Source: Vibrio gallaecicus
GTDB taxonomy: Bacteria > Pseudomonadota > Gammaproteobacteria > Enterobacterales > Vibrionaceae
Assembly (NCBI RefSeq): GCF_024347495.1
Contig: NZ_AP025490.1
Location: 2,728,001-2,792,000, forward strand
Length of the DNA stretch: 64,000 nt
Direction of reading: 5' to 3'
Part shown: piece after piece, positions 52,165-63,188 of the stretch
How positions within the stretch are numbered: the first letter of the stretch is position 1
How the letters are laid out: each line of letters opens with the position of its first letter
Notes under the pieces: model-generated
What the model saw: only the letters and a program-made list of their open reading frames with translations
Database searches by the model: none
What the model was told of the DNA's origin: nothing
Program-made: the position numbers and the translations under genes

Positions 52165-54999
52165 ATGACCAGATATGGCTTGAGAGCCCGTGTAATTACC
52201 CTAACTCTAGCTCCAACCCTAATTATTGGGTTGTTATTGAGCGCTTTTTTCTCATTTAATCGCTATCAAGACCTAGAAGGTCAAGTGATCAATACCGGAA
52301 CAAGCATTATAGAGCCTCTTGCTATTGCAAGTGAGTCAGGTATGAAATTAGAGAGCAGAGAATCAGTTCGCCAACTGATTAGCTATGCTCACCGAAAAAA
52401 TTCGAAGCTTGTTCGAAGTATTGCTGTATTCGATGAAAGACACGAACTATTTGTGACCTCGAATTTTCATCCCGACTTTGAAAGCCTCACTTACCCCAAA
52501 GACAAACCTATTCCTCACTTAGGATCTTCGATTTTACTCGATAATACATTGATTCTAAGAACGCCTATTGTAGCGGAAGGGCAATTCCTCAACTCTGCTA
52601 ATGGGCAGTCTCAGTCTAATCAAGCTATTGGCTACATTGCCATTGAACTCGATTTATCTTCACTTCGCTTACAGCAATACCAAGAAGTCTTTTCCGCCTT
52701 TCTAGTACTAATTTTAGGGCTTGGTCTTTCCGCGGTCTTCGCTTTCCGGCTAATGCACGATGTAACTCAACCTATTACCCACATGAAAAACATGGTTGAT
52801 AGAATTCGTCGCGGTCACTTAGATGTGCGTATTGAAGGAAAGATGCATGGCGAACTCGATTCACTAAAAAATGGTATTAACGCAATGGCAGTTTCACTGT
52901 CGGAATACCATGTGGAGATGCAGCACAGTATTGACCAAGCGACTTCTGATTTACGAGAAACATTAGAGCAGTTAGAAATTCAAAACGTTGAATTGGATAT
53001 TGCAAAGAAAAGAGCTCAAGAAGCTGCCCGTGTTAAATCTGAATTCTTAGCCAATATGTCACACGAGCTAAGAACGCCATTAAATGGGGTTATTGGTTTT
53101 ACACGCCAAATGTTGAAAACCCAGCTCTCTAATAGTCAAACCGATTACTTACAAACTATTGAACGATCGGCAAACAACTTATTAAATATTATCAACGATA
53201 TTCTCGACTTCTCTAAACTTGAAGCCGGTAAGTTAGCATTAGAAAACATCCCATTTGAGTTCCAAAGCAGTTTGGAAGAGGTAGTTAACCTCCAAGCCAC
53301 CAGCGCCCATGAAAAAGGATTAGAGCTTACTCTGAAGATCGACCCTAAAGTGCCAGCAGGTCTTGTTGGCGATCCACTTCGTATTCAACAAGTTCTAACT
53401 AACCTCGTTGGTAACTCAATCAAATTCACTGAACGTGGCAATATCGATATCAGTGTCGAAATGAGGTCTCAAACAGCAGACAGTATTGAGCTGCAATTTA
53501 TGGTTCGAGATACAGGTATCGGGATTTCAGAACGGCAACAAGCGCAATTATTCCAAGCCTTTAGTCAAGCCGACGCCAGTATTTCTCGTCGATACGGTGG
53601 TACAGGGCTCGGCCTAGTCATCACTCAGAAGCTGGTTAGCCAAATGGATGGTGAGATCAGCTTGACCAGTCGTTTACACCAAGGTTCTACCTTCTGGTTT
53701 ACATTGAGACTGTCTGCTACCGATATGCCAATGACGGATGTCGTAGATACTCAAACTCTTCAAGACAAACAACTTTTGCTTATTGAACCAAACATGCAAG
53801 CAGCCTCAATTACCCAGCAAGTTCTCACCCAGGAAGGGCTGGTTGTCACTTATCGTTCAGCTATGCCAGAAGAAACAACACCATACGATTACGTGCTGCT
53901 TAACTTAGCAGCTAATCAAGAATATGAACTTGAGACGGTGAAATCTTGGGCTGAGCATGCTCGTGAAATATCCCAAAATGTTATTATCGGCACTCCAAGT
54001 ACAGAGCTTGCACTCGGTGACCAACTGATGAATCAGCTTGATGTCCACTGTATGACAAAACCTTTGTCTCGTAAGAAGTTACTGCAAACTTTAGTATCTA
54101 ACCAAACGCCGATCTTAAATGCTCCAGTTGTAGAAGTTACAACTGAAGAAAAGTTACCACTTACAGTGCTTGCTGTAGATGACAATCCAGCCAACCTAAA
54201 ATTGATCACCGCTTTGTTACAAGAAAGAGTGGAAACTGTCGTTAGTTGTACAAACGGTCAGAAAGCCATTGATAAGGCCACGCTCACTAAATTTGACATT
54301 ATCTTCATGGATATCCAGATGCCACACATGGATGGCGTGACCGCCTGCCAAAGTATCAAAGAGCTCGCCAACAATACAGATACACCTGTTATTGCAGTGA
54401 CCGCTCATGCCATGAGTGGTGAAAGAGACAGGCTGCTTGAAGCTGGCATGGATGACTATTTAACGAAACCAATTGAAGAACATGTGCTGCAGCAAGTGTT
54501 ACTACACTGGAACCCAAACGCAGGCGAAATTCAGATAGAGAAGATAGATCCTGAACATCCAGTCATGACAGCTGAAGTTATCCAAGATAGTCATATTGAG
54601 CCGGAAACCAAAGAGCACAAAGACATCATTATTGATTGGCAAGCCGCAATGAAGCAGGCTGCTAATAAAGAAGACCTAGCGAAAGATATGCTGCAAATGC
54701 TAGTCGATTTTATCCCTGAGGTTTATGACACTACGGAAAAAGCGATTGAAGACAGCAGTTACCCTGTGGACGACTTACTCTACTTCATACATAAGATGCA
54801 CGGCAGCAGCTCATATAGCGGTGTACCTCGACTCAAATCAATTTGTGCTACGTTAGAAAAGGCACTTCGATCTGGAGATTCGATTGAAGATGTTGAGCCG
54901 GAGCTCTTTGAGCTACAGGATGAACTAGATAAGGTTCAGGCAGCAGCAGTACATTACTTACCACCGCAACATTCTGATTCATTAGATGCTGGTTCATAA
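52165..54999 (+). CDS. barA: Hybrid sensor histidine kinase BarA/VarS
   Basis: BarA/VarS phosphorylates UvrY/VarA, which drives Csr sRNAs that titrate CsrA. The 944 residues include two membrane helices (about 12-32 and 172-195) around a periplasmic sensor, HAMP, a HisKA domain with SHELRTPLNGV (His 300), HATPase (GTGLGLVI), a degenerate receiver (about 520-635, no phospho-acceptor Asp), a true receiver (Asp 716 in FMDIQMPHMDG) and a C-terminal HPt domain (His 876 in HKMHGS). The response regulator gene is not in the window. Confidence 0.96.
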   Translation: MTRYGLRARVITLTLAPTLIIGLLLSAFFSFNRYQDLEGQVINTGTSIIEPLAIASESGMKLESRESVRQLISYAHRKNSKLVRSIAVFDERHELFVTSNFHPDFESLTYPKDKPIPHLGSSILLDNTLILRTPIVAEGQFLNSANGQSQSNQAIGYIAIELDLSSLRLQQYQEVFSAFLVLILGLGLSAVFAFRLMHDVTQPITHMKNMVDRIRRGHLDVRIEGKMHGELDSLKNGINAMAVSLSEYHVEMQHSIDQATSDLRETLEQLEIQNVELDIAKKRAQEAARVKSEFLANMSHELRTPLNGVIGFTRQMLKTQLSNSQTDYLQTIERSANNLLNIINDILDFSKLEAGKLALENIPFEFQSSLEEVVNLQATSAHEKGLELTLKIDPKVPAGLVGDPLRIQQVLTNLVGNSIKFTERGNIDISVEMRSQTADSIELQFMVRDTGIGISERQQAQLFQAFSQADASISRRYGGTGLGLVITQKLVSQMDGEISLTSRLHQGSTFWFTLRLSATDMPMTDVVDTQTLQDKQLLLIEPNMQAASITQQVLTQEGLVVTYRSAMPEETTPYDYVLLNLAANQEYELETVKSWAEHAREISQNVIIGTPSTELALGDQLMNQLDVHCMTKPLSRKKLLQTLVSNQTPILNAPVVEVTTEEKLPLTVLAVDDNPANLKLITALLQERVETVVSCTNGQKAIDKATLTKFDIIFMDIQMPHMDGVTACQSIKELANNTDTPVIAVTAHAMSGERDRLLEAGMDDYLTKPIEEHVLQQVLLHWNPNAGEIQIEKIDPEHPVMTAEVIQDSHIEPETKEHKDIIIDWQAAMKQAANKEDLAKDMLQMLVDFIPEVYDTTEKAIEDSSYPVDDLLYFIHKMHGSSSYSGVPRLKSICATLEKALRSGDSIEDVEPELFELQDELDKVQAAAVHYLPPQHSDSLDAGS

Positions 55000-55051
55000 A
55001 GCATCGATAATTTCTAAAACTTAACGCAACAAAAATCAGAGCATGAAAATA

Positions 55052-55092
55052 AAAAACCGAACTATCACTTAAAAATGATAGTTCGGTTTTTA
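55052..55092. terminator. Bidirectional terminator between barA and acpS
   Basis: A 14-bp perfect stem AAACCGAACTATCA / TGATAGTTCGGTTT is flanked by A-rich and T-rich runs. Confidence 0.93.
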
Positions 55093-55159
55093 TTAATCAT
55101 AGCTCGGCTCTATTGACCAAAAAATAACAGCTGTGTGTTTAGAGTAATAACCACATCAG

Positions 55160-55540
55160 TTACGATTCAAGCAGCACGGTTGCTACCGCGTAATGTCTTT
55201 CATCTGAAATAGTAATGTGAATTGAGTTCACTTTAGACGCTTGAGCAATCTGCAATGCTTTATTGCGTAGGGTAAGTAACGGCTTCCCATGTTCATCATT
55301 AGATACAACGAAATCATGAAAAGTCACTCCCATCGCAATCCCAGTACCCAGAGCTTTTGAAGCGGCTTCTTTCGCAGCAAACCGTTTTGCCAAATATCGA
55401 CCTTGCTGCTTAATTTTTTGAAACGCAACAAACTCAGATTCTGCAAGAATACGCTTTGCAAATGCCTCACCACTACGATCAAGAGCCTTTTCCACCCGAG
55501 CGATTTCTGCGATATCGGTACCTAGCCCAACAACAGCCAT
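55160..55540 (-). CDS. acpS: Holo-[acyl-carrier-protein] synthase
   Basis: AcpS transfers phosphopantetheine from CoA to apo-ACP. The 126 residues have [16 protein letters not shown] and the [16 protein letters not shown] motif with the metal-binding Glu. The frame opens at 55546, but ATG 55540 (MAVVGLGTD) matches the family. It ends the recO-pdxJ-acpS transcript. Confidence 0.96.
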   Translation of the reverse strand: MAVVGLGTDIAEIARVEKALDRSGEAFAKRILAESEFVAFQKIKQQGRYLAKRFAAKEAASKALGTGIAMGVTFHDFVVSNDEHGKPLLTLRNKALQIAQASKVNSIHITISDERHYAVATVLLES

Positions 55541-55602
55541 ACACACCTTTTACTTCTTCTGATTACTACTTTGGCTGATTCAACAGAATCAACTTACTCT
55601 GA

Positions 55603-56340
55603 TTATGCGTTGTTACGCGCGGTTTCCATGATAGCTTTCATGTCTGCAACAGCTTTGTCTAAACCATCAAACACAGCACGTCCCATGATCGAGTGACCGA
55701 TGTTCAATTCGTAGATCTCAGGTAAAGCTGCAATTGGAGCAACGTTATGATAAGTCAGACCATGACCGGCATTAACAGTAATCCCAAGATCATTCGCATA
55801 GCTTGCACCAGCTGCGATCTTCTTCAGCTCATCTTGCTGATCTTCTTCAGTCTTAGCTTCTGCATATTGACCAGTATGAAGCTCAATAAACGGAGCCTTA
55901 CATGCTTTCGCTGCATCAATTTGCTCACGGTCTGCATCGATGAATAGTGACACCTTAATACCTGCTGCAGCCAGCTTTTCAGTTGCGGCTTTCACTTTTT
56001 CAAGCTGCCCAACAACATCAAGACCACCTTCAGTTGTCAGCTCTTCACGTTTCTCGGGAACAAGACAAACAAATTCAGGTTTCGTCTCTAACGCAATACC
56101 TACCATTTCATCGGTTACTGCCATTTCTAAATTCATTCGAGTTTGAATGGTTTCAGCAAGGATGCGAACATCACGATCAACAATATGGCGGCGATCTTCA
56201 CGTAAGTGAATCGTAATACCATCAGCACCTGCTCGTTCTGCAATTTCAGCAGCGTGTACAGGATCTGGATACTTAGTTCCGCGTGCATTACGCAATGTTG
56301 CAATGTGGTCGATATTAACGCCTAAAAGGATTGAGCTCAT
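55603..56340 (-). CDS. pdxJ: Pyridoxine 5'-phosphate synthase
   Basis: PdxJ condenses deoxyxylulose phosphate with 3-amino-2-oxopropyl phosphate to pyridoxine phosphate. The 245 residues begin [18 protein letters not shown] and contain [26 protein letters not shown] and [13 protein letters not shown]. Its ATG overlaps the recO stop by four bases (ATGA). 62 bases separate it from acpS. Confidence 0.97.
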   Translation of the reverse strand: MSSILLGVNIDHIATLRNARGTKYPDPVHAAEIAERAGADGITIHLREDRRHIVDRDVRILAETIQTRMNLEMAVTDEMVGIALETKPEFVCLVPEKREELTTEGGLDVVGQLEKVKAATEKLAAAGIKVSLFIDADREQIDAAKACKAPFIELHTGQYAEAKTEEDQQDELKKIAAGASYANDLGITVNAGHGLTYHNVAPIAALPEIYELNIGHSIMGRAVFDGLDKAVADMKAIMETARNNA

Positions 56341-57065
56341 TTACCAATACTCCGTGCTCTGGGGAGACCTGTCCTTGGTAGAAACAGCTCTCTACTTTTC
56401 AATGGTTTGCCGCCAAGATACGGCTTTAAGGCTATGCGTGTAAAGCGTTTTGCCGCTTTTAGCTGCTCTTTAGTGATAAACCTTCGTTCACTTATCGCTA
56501 TTAATTCATCTCCAGTAAAAGAGAGATTATCTCTTCGCACTGAAGCAATGAAGCCTTTTTGTTCACGGTAACGGTAAGTCATATTAGGATCAACAGGCTC
56601 ACCAGTACCGGCACAGTGTAAAAAATCGACGCCATATCCCATCGATGAGAGTAAAGCTAACTCAAAACGACGTAGAGCGGGTTCAGGGTTATTATTATGA
56701 GCAAGCTCAGTTAAAGCATGAAGATAATCATGAAACAGCGCTGGCATGGCAACCTCAGCCATCAACACCCTTCCGACCAGTTCATTGACATACATTGCAG
56801 AATAAAGGTTAATCCCCGTAAGAGGTAAACCTAAACTAATCGGCTCTGCTTGGCGCAACGTTTTCATTGAGCTATTGCCTGACCACTTCAATAGTAGAGG
56901 CGTGAAAGGTTGCAACGCTCCTTTTAGATTGGAACGCTTACTGCGTGCACCTTTCGACATTAACGTTACACGACCGAACTCTTCACTAAACACATCCAGT
57001 ATTAAACTCGACTCACTGTATGGTCTGCGGTGCAACACAAAACATCGCTGTAACCCTTCACTCAA
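56337..57065 (-). CDS. recO: DNA repair protein RecO
   Basis: RecO loads RecA on SSB-coated gaps with RecR. The 242 residues show an N-terminal OB fold ([22 protein letters not shown]) and the helical C-terminal domain ([25 protein letters not shown]). It is the first gene of recO-pdxJ-acpS, after a terminator behind era; the usual era-recO linkage is therefore transcriptionally split here, at least partly. Confidence 0.95.
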   Translation of the reverse strand: MSEGLQRCFVLHRRPYSESSLILDVFSEEFGRVTLMSKGARSKRSNLKGALQPFTPLLLKWSGNSSMKTLRQAEPISLGLPLTGINLYSAMYVNELVGRVLMAEVAMPALFHDYLHALTELAHNNNPEPALRRFELALLSSMGYGVDFLHCAGTGEPVDPNMTYRYREQKGFIASVRRDNLSFTGDELIAISERRFITKEQLKAAKRFTRIALKPYLGGKPLKSRELFLPRTGLPRARSIGK

Positions 57066-57088
57066 TGATTAACCCTTCTTACAGATAC

Positions 57089-57115
57089 AAAAAGAGAGAG
57101 TTCGCACTCTCTCTT
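57089..57115 (-). terminator. Intrinsic terminator after era
   Basis: AAGAGAGAGT / ACTCTCTCTT with a four-base loop, followed by a run of five T on the minus strand. Confidence 0.85.
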
Positions 57116-57165
57116 CTATTTACTCATTAGCTAGCTCTTTATTTTAAAAAGAGATTGGCTATCAA

Positions 57166-58137
57166 TTATAGATCGTCGATATAGCCTAGTGAACGAAGTG
57201 CACGTTCATCATCAGCCCAACCAGATTTAACCTTCACCCAAGTTTCTAAATAAACTTTACGGCCAAACAGTTCTTCCATATCGATACGAGCTTCGCGACC
57301 GATAGTCTTGATTTTCTCGCCCGCTTTACCAATCACCATCTTCTTCTGACCTGTACGCTCAACAAGAATTAAGGCATTGATGTGGAAACCATCATTATCT
57401 GGATTGTAATCAAAACGCTCAATTTCAACCGTTACAGAATATGGCAGCTCTTCACCAGTAAAACGCATCAGCTTTTCACGAATGATCTCAGACGCCATGA
57501 AACGTTGTGAACGATCCGTTACGTATTCTTCAGGAAAATGGTGAGTCGCTTTAGGTAAAACTTCTCGAACATGCTTACGCAATACATCGATATTTTTACC
57601 TTGTTTCGCTGAAATTGGTACAACATCCAGGAAGTCCATCTTCTGAGAGACATCCATCATATGCTGCATAACATCCGTGCGATCCTGAACGTTATCAACT
57701 TTATTTATACAAAGTACAACTGGGAAATCTGTTTTTCTCAGCTTGTTCAGCACCATTTCATCGTCGTCAGTCCAGTGCGTGCCATCAACTAGGAAAAACA
57801 CTAGGTTTACATCACTTAATGAACTGTTTGCAGCACGGTTCATTAAACGGTTAATCGCGCGCTTTTCTTCAATATGCAGACCAGGAGTATCGACATAAAT
57901 CGCTTGGTAGTCACCTTCAGTCTCAACACCCATAATACGGTGACGAGTGGTTTGAGGCTTACGCGAAGTGATTGAAATCTTCTGACCTAAAATATGGTTA
58001 AGAAGTGTTGATTTACCTACATTTGGGCGACCAACAATAGCAATGAAGCCACAGTGTTGGTTTTCAGGTAGGCTCTCTACTTTGTTTTCTGATGCAAAAA
58101 ATGCATCAATATCGAATTCTTGCTTGTTATCAGACAT
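57166..58137 (-). CDS. era: GTPase Era
   Basis: Era binds 16S rRNA 3' end and couples 30S maturation to growth. The 323 residues have the G domain ([23 protein letters not shown]) and a C-terminal KH domain ([22 protein letters not shown]). It is slightly longer than E. coli Era because of an acidic N-terminal stretch ([15 protein letters not shown]). Its start overlaps the rnc stop by eight bases. Confidence 0.97.
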   Translation of the reverse strand: MSDNKQEFDIDAFFASENKVESLPENQHCGFIAIVGRPNVGKSTLLNHILGQKISITSRKPQTTRHRIMGVETEGDYQAIYVDTPGLHIEEKRAINRLMNRAANSSLSDVNLVFFLVDGTHWTDDDEMVLNKLRKTDFPVVLCINKVDNVQDRTDVMQHMMDVSQKMDFLDVVPISAKQGKNIDVLRKHVREVLPKATHHFPEEYVTDRSQRFMASEIIREKLMRFTGEELPYSVTVEIERFDYNPDNDGFHINALILVERTGQKKMVIGKAGEKIKTIGREARIDMEELFGRKVYLETWVKVKSGWADDERALRSLGYIDDL

Positions 58138-58807
58138 TGCTTAGTCGCTCTAATGCTGTTTCAGCAGCCGCTTGTTCTGCCTTGCGGCGGCTAGTGCCTT
58201 TACCGATAACAGGTTTATCCGTACCTGCCACTTCACACTCAACCGTAAACTCTTGGTTGTGTGCTTCACCTTTAATATTAGTCACTGTGTAGACAGGTAG
58301 TGGATTTCTTCGACCTTGTAAAAACTCTTGTAGGCGAGTTTTAGGATCTTTTTGAGAAATACCAGGCTGAATAGACTCTAGGCGAGATTGGTACCAGCTT
58401 AAAATAATGCGACGAACGACTTCAGTATCACTATCTAAATAGACAGCACCGATGATCGCTTCTACAGCATCAGCCAGAATAGAATCACGACGGAAACCGC
58501 CACTCTTCAACTCACCTGGACCTAATTTTAAGTAATCTCCTAGTTCGAATTCACGACCTAGTTCAGCCAATGTATGTCCGCGTACTAAAGTGGCACGCAT
58601 ACGGCTCATGTCACCTTCATTTACCTTAGGAAAACGATGGTACAGATCATCAGCAATGACAAAACTTAAAATTGAATCGCCCAGAAACTCAAGACGTTCA
58701 TTGTGTTTACCAGCGGCGCTGCGATGTGTCAGCGCCAAATGGATAAGATCGGCATCATTAAACTGATAACCAATCTTTCTCTCTAGTTTATCTATTGGAG
58801 AATTCAT
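58130..58807 (-). CDS. rnc: Ribonuclease III
   Basis: RNase III cleaves double-stranded RNA in rRNA processing and antisense decay. The 225 residues have the catalytic signature [14 protein letters not shown] and a C-terminal dsRNA-binding domain ([29 protein letters not shown]). The frame continues up to 58882 into lepB, but ATG 58807 ([16 protein letters not shown]) gives the family start. It follows lepB by 26 bases. Confidence 0.97.
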   Translation of the reverse strand: MNSPIDKLERKIGYQFNDADLIHLALTHRSAAGKHNERLEFLGDSILSFVIADDLYHRFPKVNEGDMSRMRATLVRGHTLAELGREFELGDYLKLGPGELKSGGFRRDSILADAVEAIIGAVYLDSDTEVVRRIILSWYQSRLESIQPGISQKDPKTRLQEFLQGRRNPLPVYTVTNIKGEAHNQEFTVECEVAGTDKPVIGKGTSRRKAEQAAAETALERLSNV

Positions 58808-58833
58808 GCTCTCTCGATGTGTTATGTGATCGA

Positions 58834-59730
58834 TTAATGAATCCCACCGATGCGATTGAAACGCACACCAGTAGGAATCCAAGAAGGTAAAGCACTGTTC
58901 GCATCGCGTTCGAATTCAAAACTAATCCAAATCGCAACCGCTTTACCCACTAGGTTTGCTTCAGGAACGAACCCCCAGTAACGGCTATCTGCACTATTGT
59001 CACGGTTATCACCCATCACAAAGTATTGCCCTTCTGGAACGATCCATTCATTAACACCACTACGAGGTTGATATGCGTTGACGCGATCACGACGTAATGG
59101 GTTAACCAAGATTTGATGCTCGACACCATCTAGCTGCTCATTGAGCTGGATAAGTGGCACACCATCTTGAATAAATTGACTTTCTTCAACGTTGCTAAGC
59201 TTTACAGGAGCACAGCTCGATTGACCTTTAGTTTGGATGCACAACTCTTTATTGCTGTTGTAACGAATGGTATCGCCTGGCATACCAATCACACGCTTGA
59301 TGTAATCAATATTTGGCTGAGGTGGGTATTTAAAAACAATAGAATCCCCACGTTCAGGTTTACCAGTTTCAACTAACTGAGTTCGCCAAACTGGGTCTTT
59401 AAGACCGTAAGCGTATTTTTCTACCAAAATGAAATCACCAACTAACAAGGTTGGCATCATTGAGCCTGAAGGTATTTGAAATGGTTCATAAATAAATGAA
59501 CGCAATACCAAAACAAACGCGATAACTGGGAATATGGATACACTATTTTCAACCCACCAAGGTTGAGCCGTAATCTTCGCACTCGTATCTGAGTCCAGAC
59601 CATTAGTTTGAGGCTCAATATTAGACAACTTTTGCTGACGTTTCTTCGCCCACACAAGCTTTTCTAATGCCCAAACGATGCCGGTCACTAAAGTTACGAT
59701 CACTAAAATAAGCGAAAATGTATTAGCCAT
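58834..59730 (-). CDS. lepB: Signal peptidase I
   Basis: LepB removes signal peptides from exported proteins at the periplasmic face. The 298 residues have two N-terminal membrane segments, the catalytic Ser in [13 protein letters not shown] near residue 92, the Lys in [11 protein letters not shown] and the [17 protein letters not shown] box. It lies between lepA and rnc, the standard order. Confidence 0.97.
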   Translation of the reverse strand: MANTFSLILVIVTLVTGIVWALEKLVWAKKRQQKLSNIEPQTNGLDSDTSAKITAQPWWVENSVSIFPVIAFVLVLRSFIYEPFQIPSGSMMPTLLVGDFILVEKYAYGLKDPVWRTQLVETGKPERGDSIVFKYPPQPNIDYIKRVIGMPGDTIRYNSNKELCIQTKGQSSCAPVKLSNVEESQFIQDGVPLIQLNEQLDGVEHQILVNPLRRDRVNAYQPRSGVNEWIVPEGQYFVMGDNRDNSADSRYWGFVPEANLVGKAVAIWISFEFERDANSALPSWIPTGVRFNRIGGIH

Positions 59731-59766
59731 TTATATCCCTTAAATTTCATTTCTTTAAAAATAACG

Positions 59767-59799
59767 AAAGTGAAAGAGTAGCGAGTACTCTTTCACTTT
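59767..59799 (-). terminator. Stem-loop between lepA and lepB (weak terminator or attenuator)
   Basis: A perfect 14-bp stem (AAAGTGAAAGAGTA / TACTCTTTCACTTT) with a five-base loop. The minus-strand tail CGTTATTTTT is imperfect, so partial termination between lepA and lepB is the likely effect. Confidence 0.55.
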
Positions 59800-59826
59800 T
59801 GGGTATTCATTTACAGCTGGTTATAT

Positions 59827-61620
59827 TTAATCTTTACCAACATGAAGAATCGCTAAGAACGCTTCTTGAGGCAGTTCAACGTTACCGATCTGCTTCATAC
59901 GTTTTTTACCTTCTTTTTGTTTCTTAAGAAGTTTCTTCTTACGGCTGATATCACCACCATAACATTTTGCGATTACGTTCTTACGCAGTTGTTTCACGGT
60001 AGAACGAGCAATGATGTGATTACCAATCGCAGCTTGAATCGCGATGTCGAACATTTGGCGAGGGATGAATTCTTTCATTTTCTCAACCAATAGACGACCA
60101 CGAGACTGTGCAATATCTTTATGCGTAATGATCGCAAGTGCATCAACCGTTTCACCATTTAGCAGTACGTCTACACGTACCATGCTCGATGCCTCGTAGC
60201 GTTGGAAGTTATAATCCAGTGACGCGTAACCACGAGATGTGGATTTCAAACGGTCAAAGAAATCTAGAACCACTTCAGCCATTGGTAGATCATATGTCAC
60301 TGCAACTTGGTTGCCGTGATAAACCATATCCACTTGAACACCACGTTTTTCAACACACAAGGTGATCACGTTACCAAGGTAATCAGAAGGAACTAAGATA
60401 TTACAACGAGCGATTGGCTCACGAATCTCTTCTAAGTCGTTTACTGCTGGTAATTTAGCAGGACTATCAACGTAAAGGATTTCACCATCTGTTTTTACAA
60501 CTTCGTATACTACTGTAGGCGCAGTTGTAATCAGGTCGAGATCGTATTCACGCTCTAGACGTTCTTGGATGATTTCCATGTGTAGCATACCTAAGAAGCC
60601 ACAGCGGAAACCAAAACCAAGAGCTGCAGAACTCTCTGGCTCGTAGAATAACGAAGCATCGTTCAGGCTTAACTTGCCTAATGCATCACGGAAGTTTTCA
60701 TAGTCGTCAGATGATACCGGGAATAAACCAGCATAAACTTGTGGTTTCACTTTTTGGAAACCAGGTAGACGTTCTTCACTGCCACCTTTAGCTAAGGTCA
60801 GCGTATCACCAACAGGTGCGCCTAGGATGTCTTTAATACCGCAAACAACCCAGCCAACTTCACCCGTGTTCAATTCAGTTGTATCAATTTGTTTCGGAGT
60901 GAAAATACCTAGACGATCGACACCCCAAACTTGGCCTGTAGACATCACTTTGATTTTTTCATTCTTCTTCAGCTTGCCGTTTTTAATACGTACAAGAGAA
61001 ACTACACCTAGGTAGTTATCAAACCAAGAGTCAATAATTAGAGCTTGAAGTGGCGCGTCAGGATCACCTTCCGGAGGTGGAATAGCCGTTACGATGTTTT
61101 CAAGAACATCTTCAACACCTAGACCTGTTTTAGCTGAACAACGTGTTGCTTCCATAGCATCGATGCCAACGATTTCTTCAATCTCTTCAGAAACTCGTTC
61201 AGGCTCAGCAGCTGGCAAGTCAATCTTATTCAAGATTGGCACAACTTCTAAGTCCATCTCGATAGCTGTGTAACAGTTCGCTAGAGTCTGAGCTTCTACG
61301 CCTTGACCTGCATCAACTACCAATAGCGCACCTTCACATGCTGCTAAAGAACGTGAAACTTCGTATGAGAAGTCAACGTGTCCTGGAGTATCGATGAAGT
61401 TCAACTGGTACGTTTCACCATCTTTGGCTTTGTAATCTAAAGTCACACTTTGCGCTTTGATTGTAATACCGCGCTCACGTTCTATATCCATAGAATCGAG
61501 GACTTGAACGTCCATTTCGCGTTCACTTAAACCACCACATACTTGGATTAAGCGGTCAGAAAGGGTCGACTTACCGTGGTCGATATGGGCGATAATCGAA
61601 AAATTACGAATGTGCTTCAT
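59827..61620 (-). CDS. lepA: Elongation factor 4 (LepA)
   Basis: LepA is a ribosome-dependent GTPase that acts in translation under stress and in 30S biogenesis. The 597 residues have [29 protein letters not shown] and LNKIDLP, the EF-G-like domains III and V, and the LepA-specific C-terminal domain ([24 protein letters not shown] partly seen as [12 protein letters not shown]). It has no EF-G domain IV. It is the first gene before lepB. Confidence 0.97.
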   Translation of the reverse strand: MKHIRNFSIIAHIDHGKSTLSDRLIQVCGGLSEREMDVQVLDSMDIERERGITIKAQSVTLDYKAKDGETYQLNFIDTPGHVDFSYEVSRSLAACEGALLVVDAGQGVEAQTLANCYTAIEMDLEVVPILNKIDLPAAEPERVSEEIEEIVGIDAMEATRCSAKTGLGVEDVLENIVTAIPPPEGDPDAPLQALIIDSWFDNYLGVVSLVRIKNGKLKKNEKIKVMSTGQVWGVDRLGIFTPKQIDTTELNTGEVGWVVCGIKDILGAPVGDTLTLAKGGSEERLPGFQKVKPQVYAGLFPVSSDDYENFRDALGKLSLNDASLFYEPESSAALGFGFRCGFLGMLHMEIIQERLEREYDLDLITTAPTVVYEVVKTDGEILYVDSPAKLPAVNDLEEIREPIARCNILVPSDYLGNVITLCVEKRGVQVDMVYHGNQVAVTYDLPMAEVVLDFFDRLKSTSRGYASLDYNFQRYEASSMVRVDVLLNGETVDALAIITHKDIAQSRGRLLVEKMKEFIPRQMFDIAIQAAIGNHIIARSTVKQLRKNVIAKCYGGDISRKKKLLKKQKEGKKRMKQIGNVELPQEAFLAILHVGKD

Positions 61621-61758
61621 AGGCTTGGTGTGACTAAACTCTTTGAATAGGGATAATAAGAAGTGCCGCAGTAGTACTCATTTACACAAGTCACTAGTGA
61701 CGGCATTTCAATCAAGTTGGCAGATTCTACCCAATTTAACTGCAAGACGCATCATAAA

Positions 61759-62229
61759 TTAGATAAGGGGCTCACCGAGGACTCTAACAAGGACCACTTG
61801 TTGCTGTGATTTATCTTCTATTGGCTTGGCGAAATGCTTAGCTATCTGTATACCAATAATAGTAAAGATAGCAGCCATTAGTATGACGATACCTTCCCCA
61901 CCAGTAAAAAGAGGTTGCAATACTAATTGCCCAATGGCTGCGCCTAACATCATCATAAATAAAGGGACGAGATAAACTAAAGCAGCCGATTGCAGCAAAC
62001 TTTTTTCAGGAAAACCGATTTCAACAACTTGCCCTGCTTTTACTAAGCTTTTAGTGGTTAGTTGCCAAAATAGGGATTTATTCCCGACAGCTTTAGTAAC
62101 AATACCTGTACCGCAACTCTTTTGAGACGAGCAGCCACTACAACTGGTTTGCTGCTCGCAGCTAAGGTGAACCAAAAATTGAGAACCTTTAGTTTCTACA
62201 GAGCTAACCGTTGCAAGCGCAGTCATCAT
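61759..62229 (-). CDS. rseC: SoxR/RpoE regulatory protein RseC
   Basis: RseC is a small inner membrane protein tied to the sigma-E operon and, in E. coli, to SoxR reduction. The 156 residues have a Cys-rich N-terminal segment (CEQQTSCSGCSSQKSCG) and two membrane helices (about 85-105 and 110-130). The start overlaps the rseB stop by four bases (ATGA); an ATG one codon later is possible. Confidence 0.93.
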   Translation of the reverse strand: MMTALATVSSVETKGSQFLVHLSCEQQTSCSGCSSQKSCGTGIVTKAVGNKSLFWQLTTKSLVKAGQVVEIGFPEKSLLQSAALVYLVPLFMMMLGAAIGQLVLQPLFTGGEGIVILMAAIFTIIGIQIAKHFAKPIEDKSQQQVVLVRVLGEPLI

Positions 62230-63188
62230 TCGTTAGATACCTTGGCTTTAAACTTTACTGATTGGGCAATACGCTTAGCCGTTGCTGGCGGAATATCCCC
62301 AACAACAGAGATTTCTTTACTGCCACTGATAAAACTGTGCAACGTTCGTCTACCTTGGCGAACCAACTGCCCTTTTGGTGAGAATTCATCTCTATCAGAA
62401 ATATAAACCGAAAAGCTGAATAGACCATCGCTGAATAATTGGCTTTCAACCATTTTATTCGTTGTTGCCATTTGGTATCTACTTAACTCTTTAGAGTTAA
62501 AGCCGTCAGGTATCCAACTCACCGTCCAATCACTTTCACTCACCAAACCTTCAGGTAGAGATAAGACTGTTGGTAATTTCGCTGTTTTAAGCGCGCCCAT
62601 CGCATCTGCAATTTGATCATTAACTATGTATGAGATGGTTCTGTATTGCTCTAATACCTCTCCATCACGATCAAGAAGGTCTGCTCTTAATGGTAAGTGG
62701 TTTTTTTCATCTACCCATAAAACATAAGAATAACGTAACCCATCTTTAGGGACGATTCGTAAAACTTGAGTGATATTTCCAGCTTCTCGATCCCGGCCGA
62801 CTTTTATATAGTCATAATATTTACTGAGATTATCGACATTACTATTAAGCATCGGAATGACAGGCGCGACCATATTTCCCGAAGCTATGGTAAAAGGCTC
62901 AACCCCAGGTTCTATGTAGCTAACTTCGCTACCTCGACGAATCACTTCTCTTACTGGTCCACTTAAATACACCAAATGCGCGAGTTGCTGGTTATCACTA
63001 ACAGCGTGTCGATATAAGAGAGGTTCAATACTGCTCTTTTTAATTAGGATATACGAGAGTTCGTAATTTAAATGCTGGCTGGCTTCGTTCATTTGATGCA
63101 ACAGAGCCTTTGCAGTTGGTTCTTCTGCAAAGGCTGGAGGAGTCATCAAACTGAACAGTGTCAGAGCACTGATCAGAATTTTTTTCAT
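62226..63188 (-). CDS. rseB: Sigma-E factor regulatory protein RseB
   Basis: RseB binds the periplasmic part of RseA and shields it from DegS until it senses lipoprotein or LPS signals. A signal peptide (MKKILISALTLFSLMTPPAFA) is followed by the MucB/RseB N-terminal domain and the smaller C-terminal domain (PDGFNSKELSRYQMATT). Length (320) is normal. Its start overlaps the rseA stop by four bases. Confidence 0.96.
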   Translation of the reverse strand: MKKILISALTLFSLMTPPAFAEEPTAKALLHQMNEASQHLNYELSYILIKKSSIEPLLYRHAVSDNQQLAHLVYLSGPVREVIRRGSEVSYIEPGVEPFTIASGNMVAPVIPMLNSNVDNLSKYYDYIKVGRDREAGNITQVLRIVPKDGLRYSYVLWVDEKNHLPLRADLLDRDGEVLEQYRTISYIVNDQIADAMGALKTAKLPTVLSLPEGLVSESDWTVSWIPDGFNSKELSRYQMATTNKMVESQLFSDGLFSFSVYISDRDEFSPKGQLVRQGRRTLHSFISGSKEISVVGDIPPATAKRIAQSVKFKAKVSNE

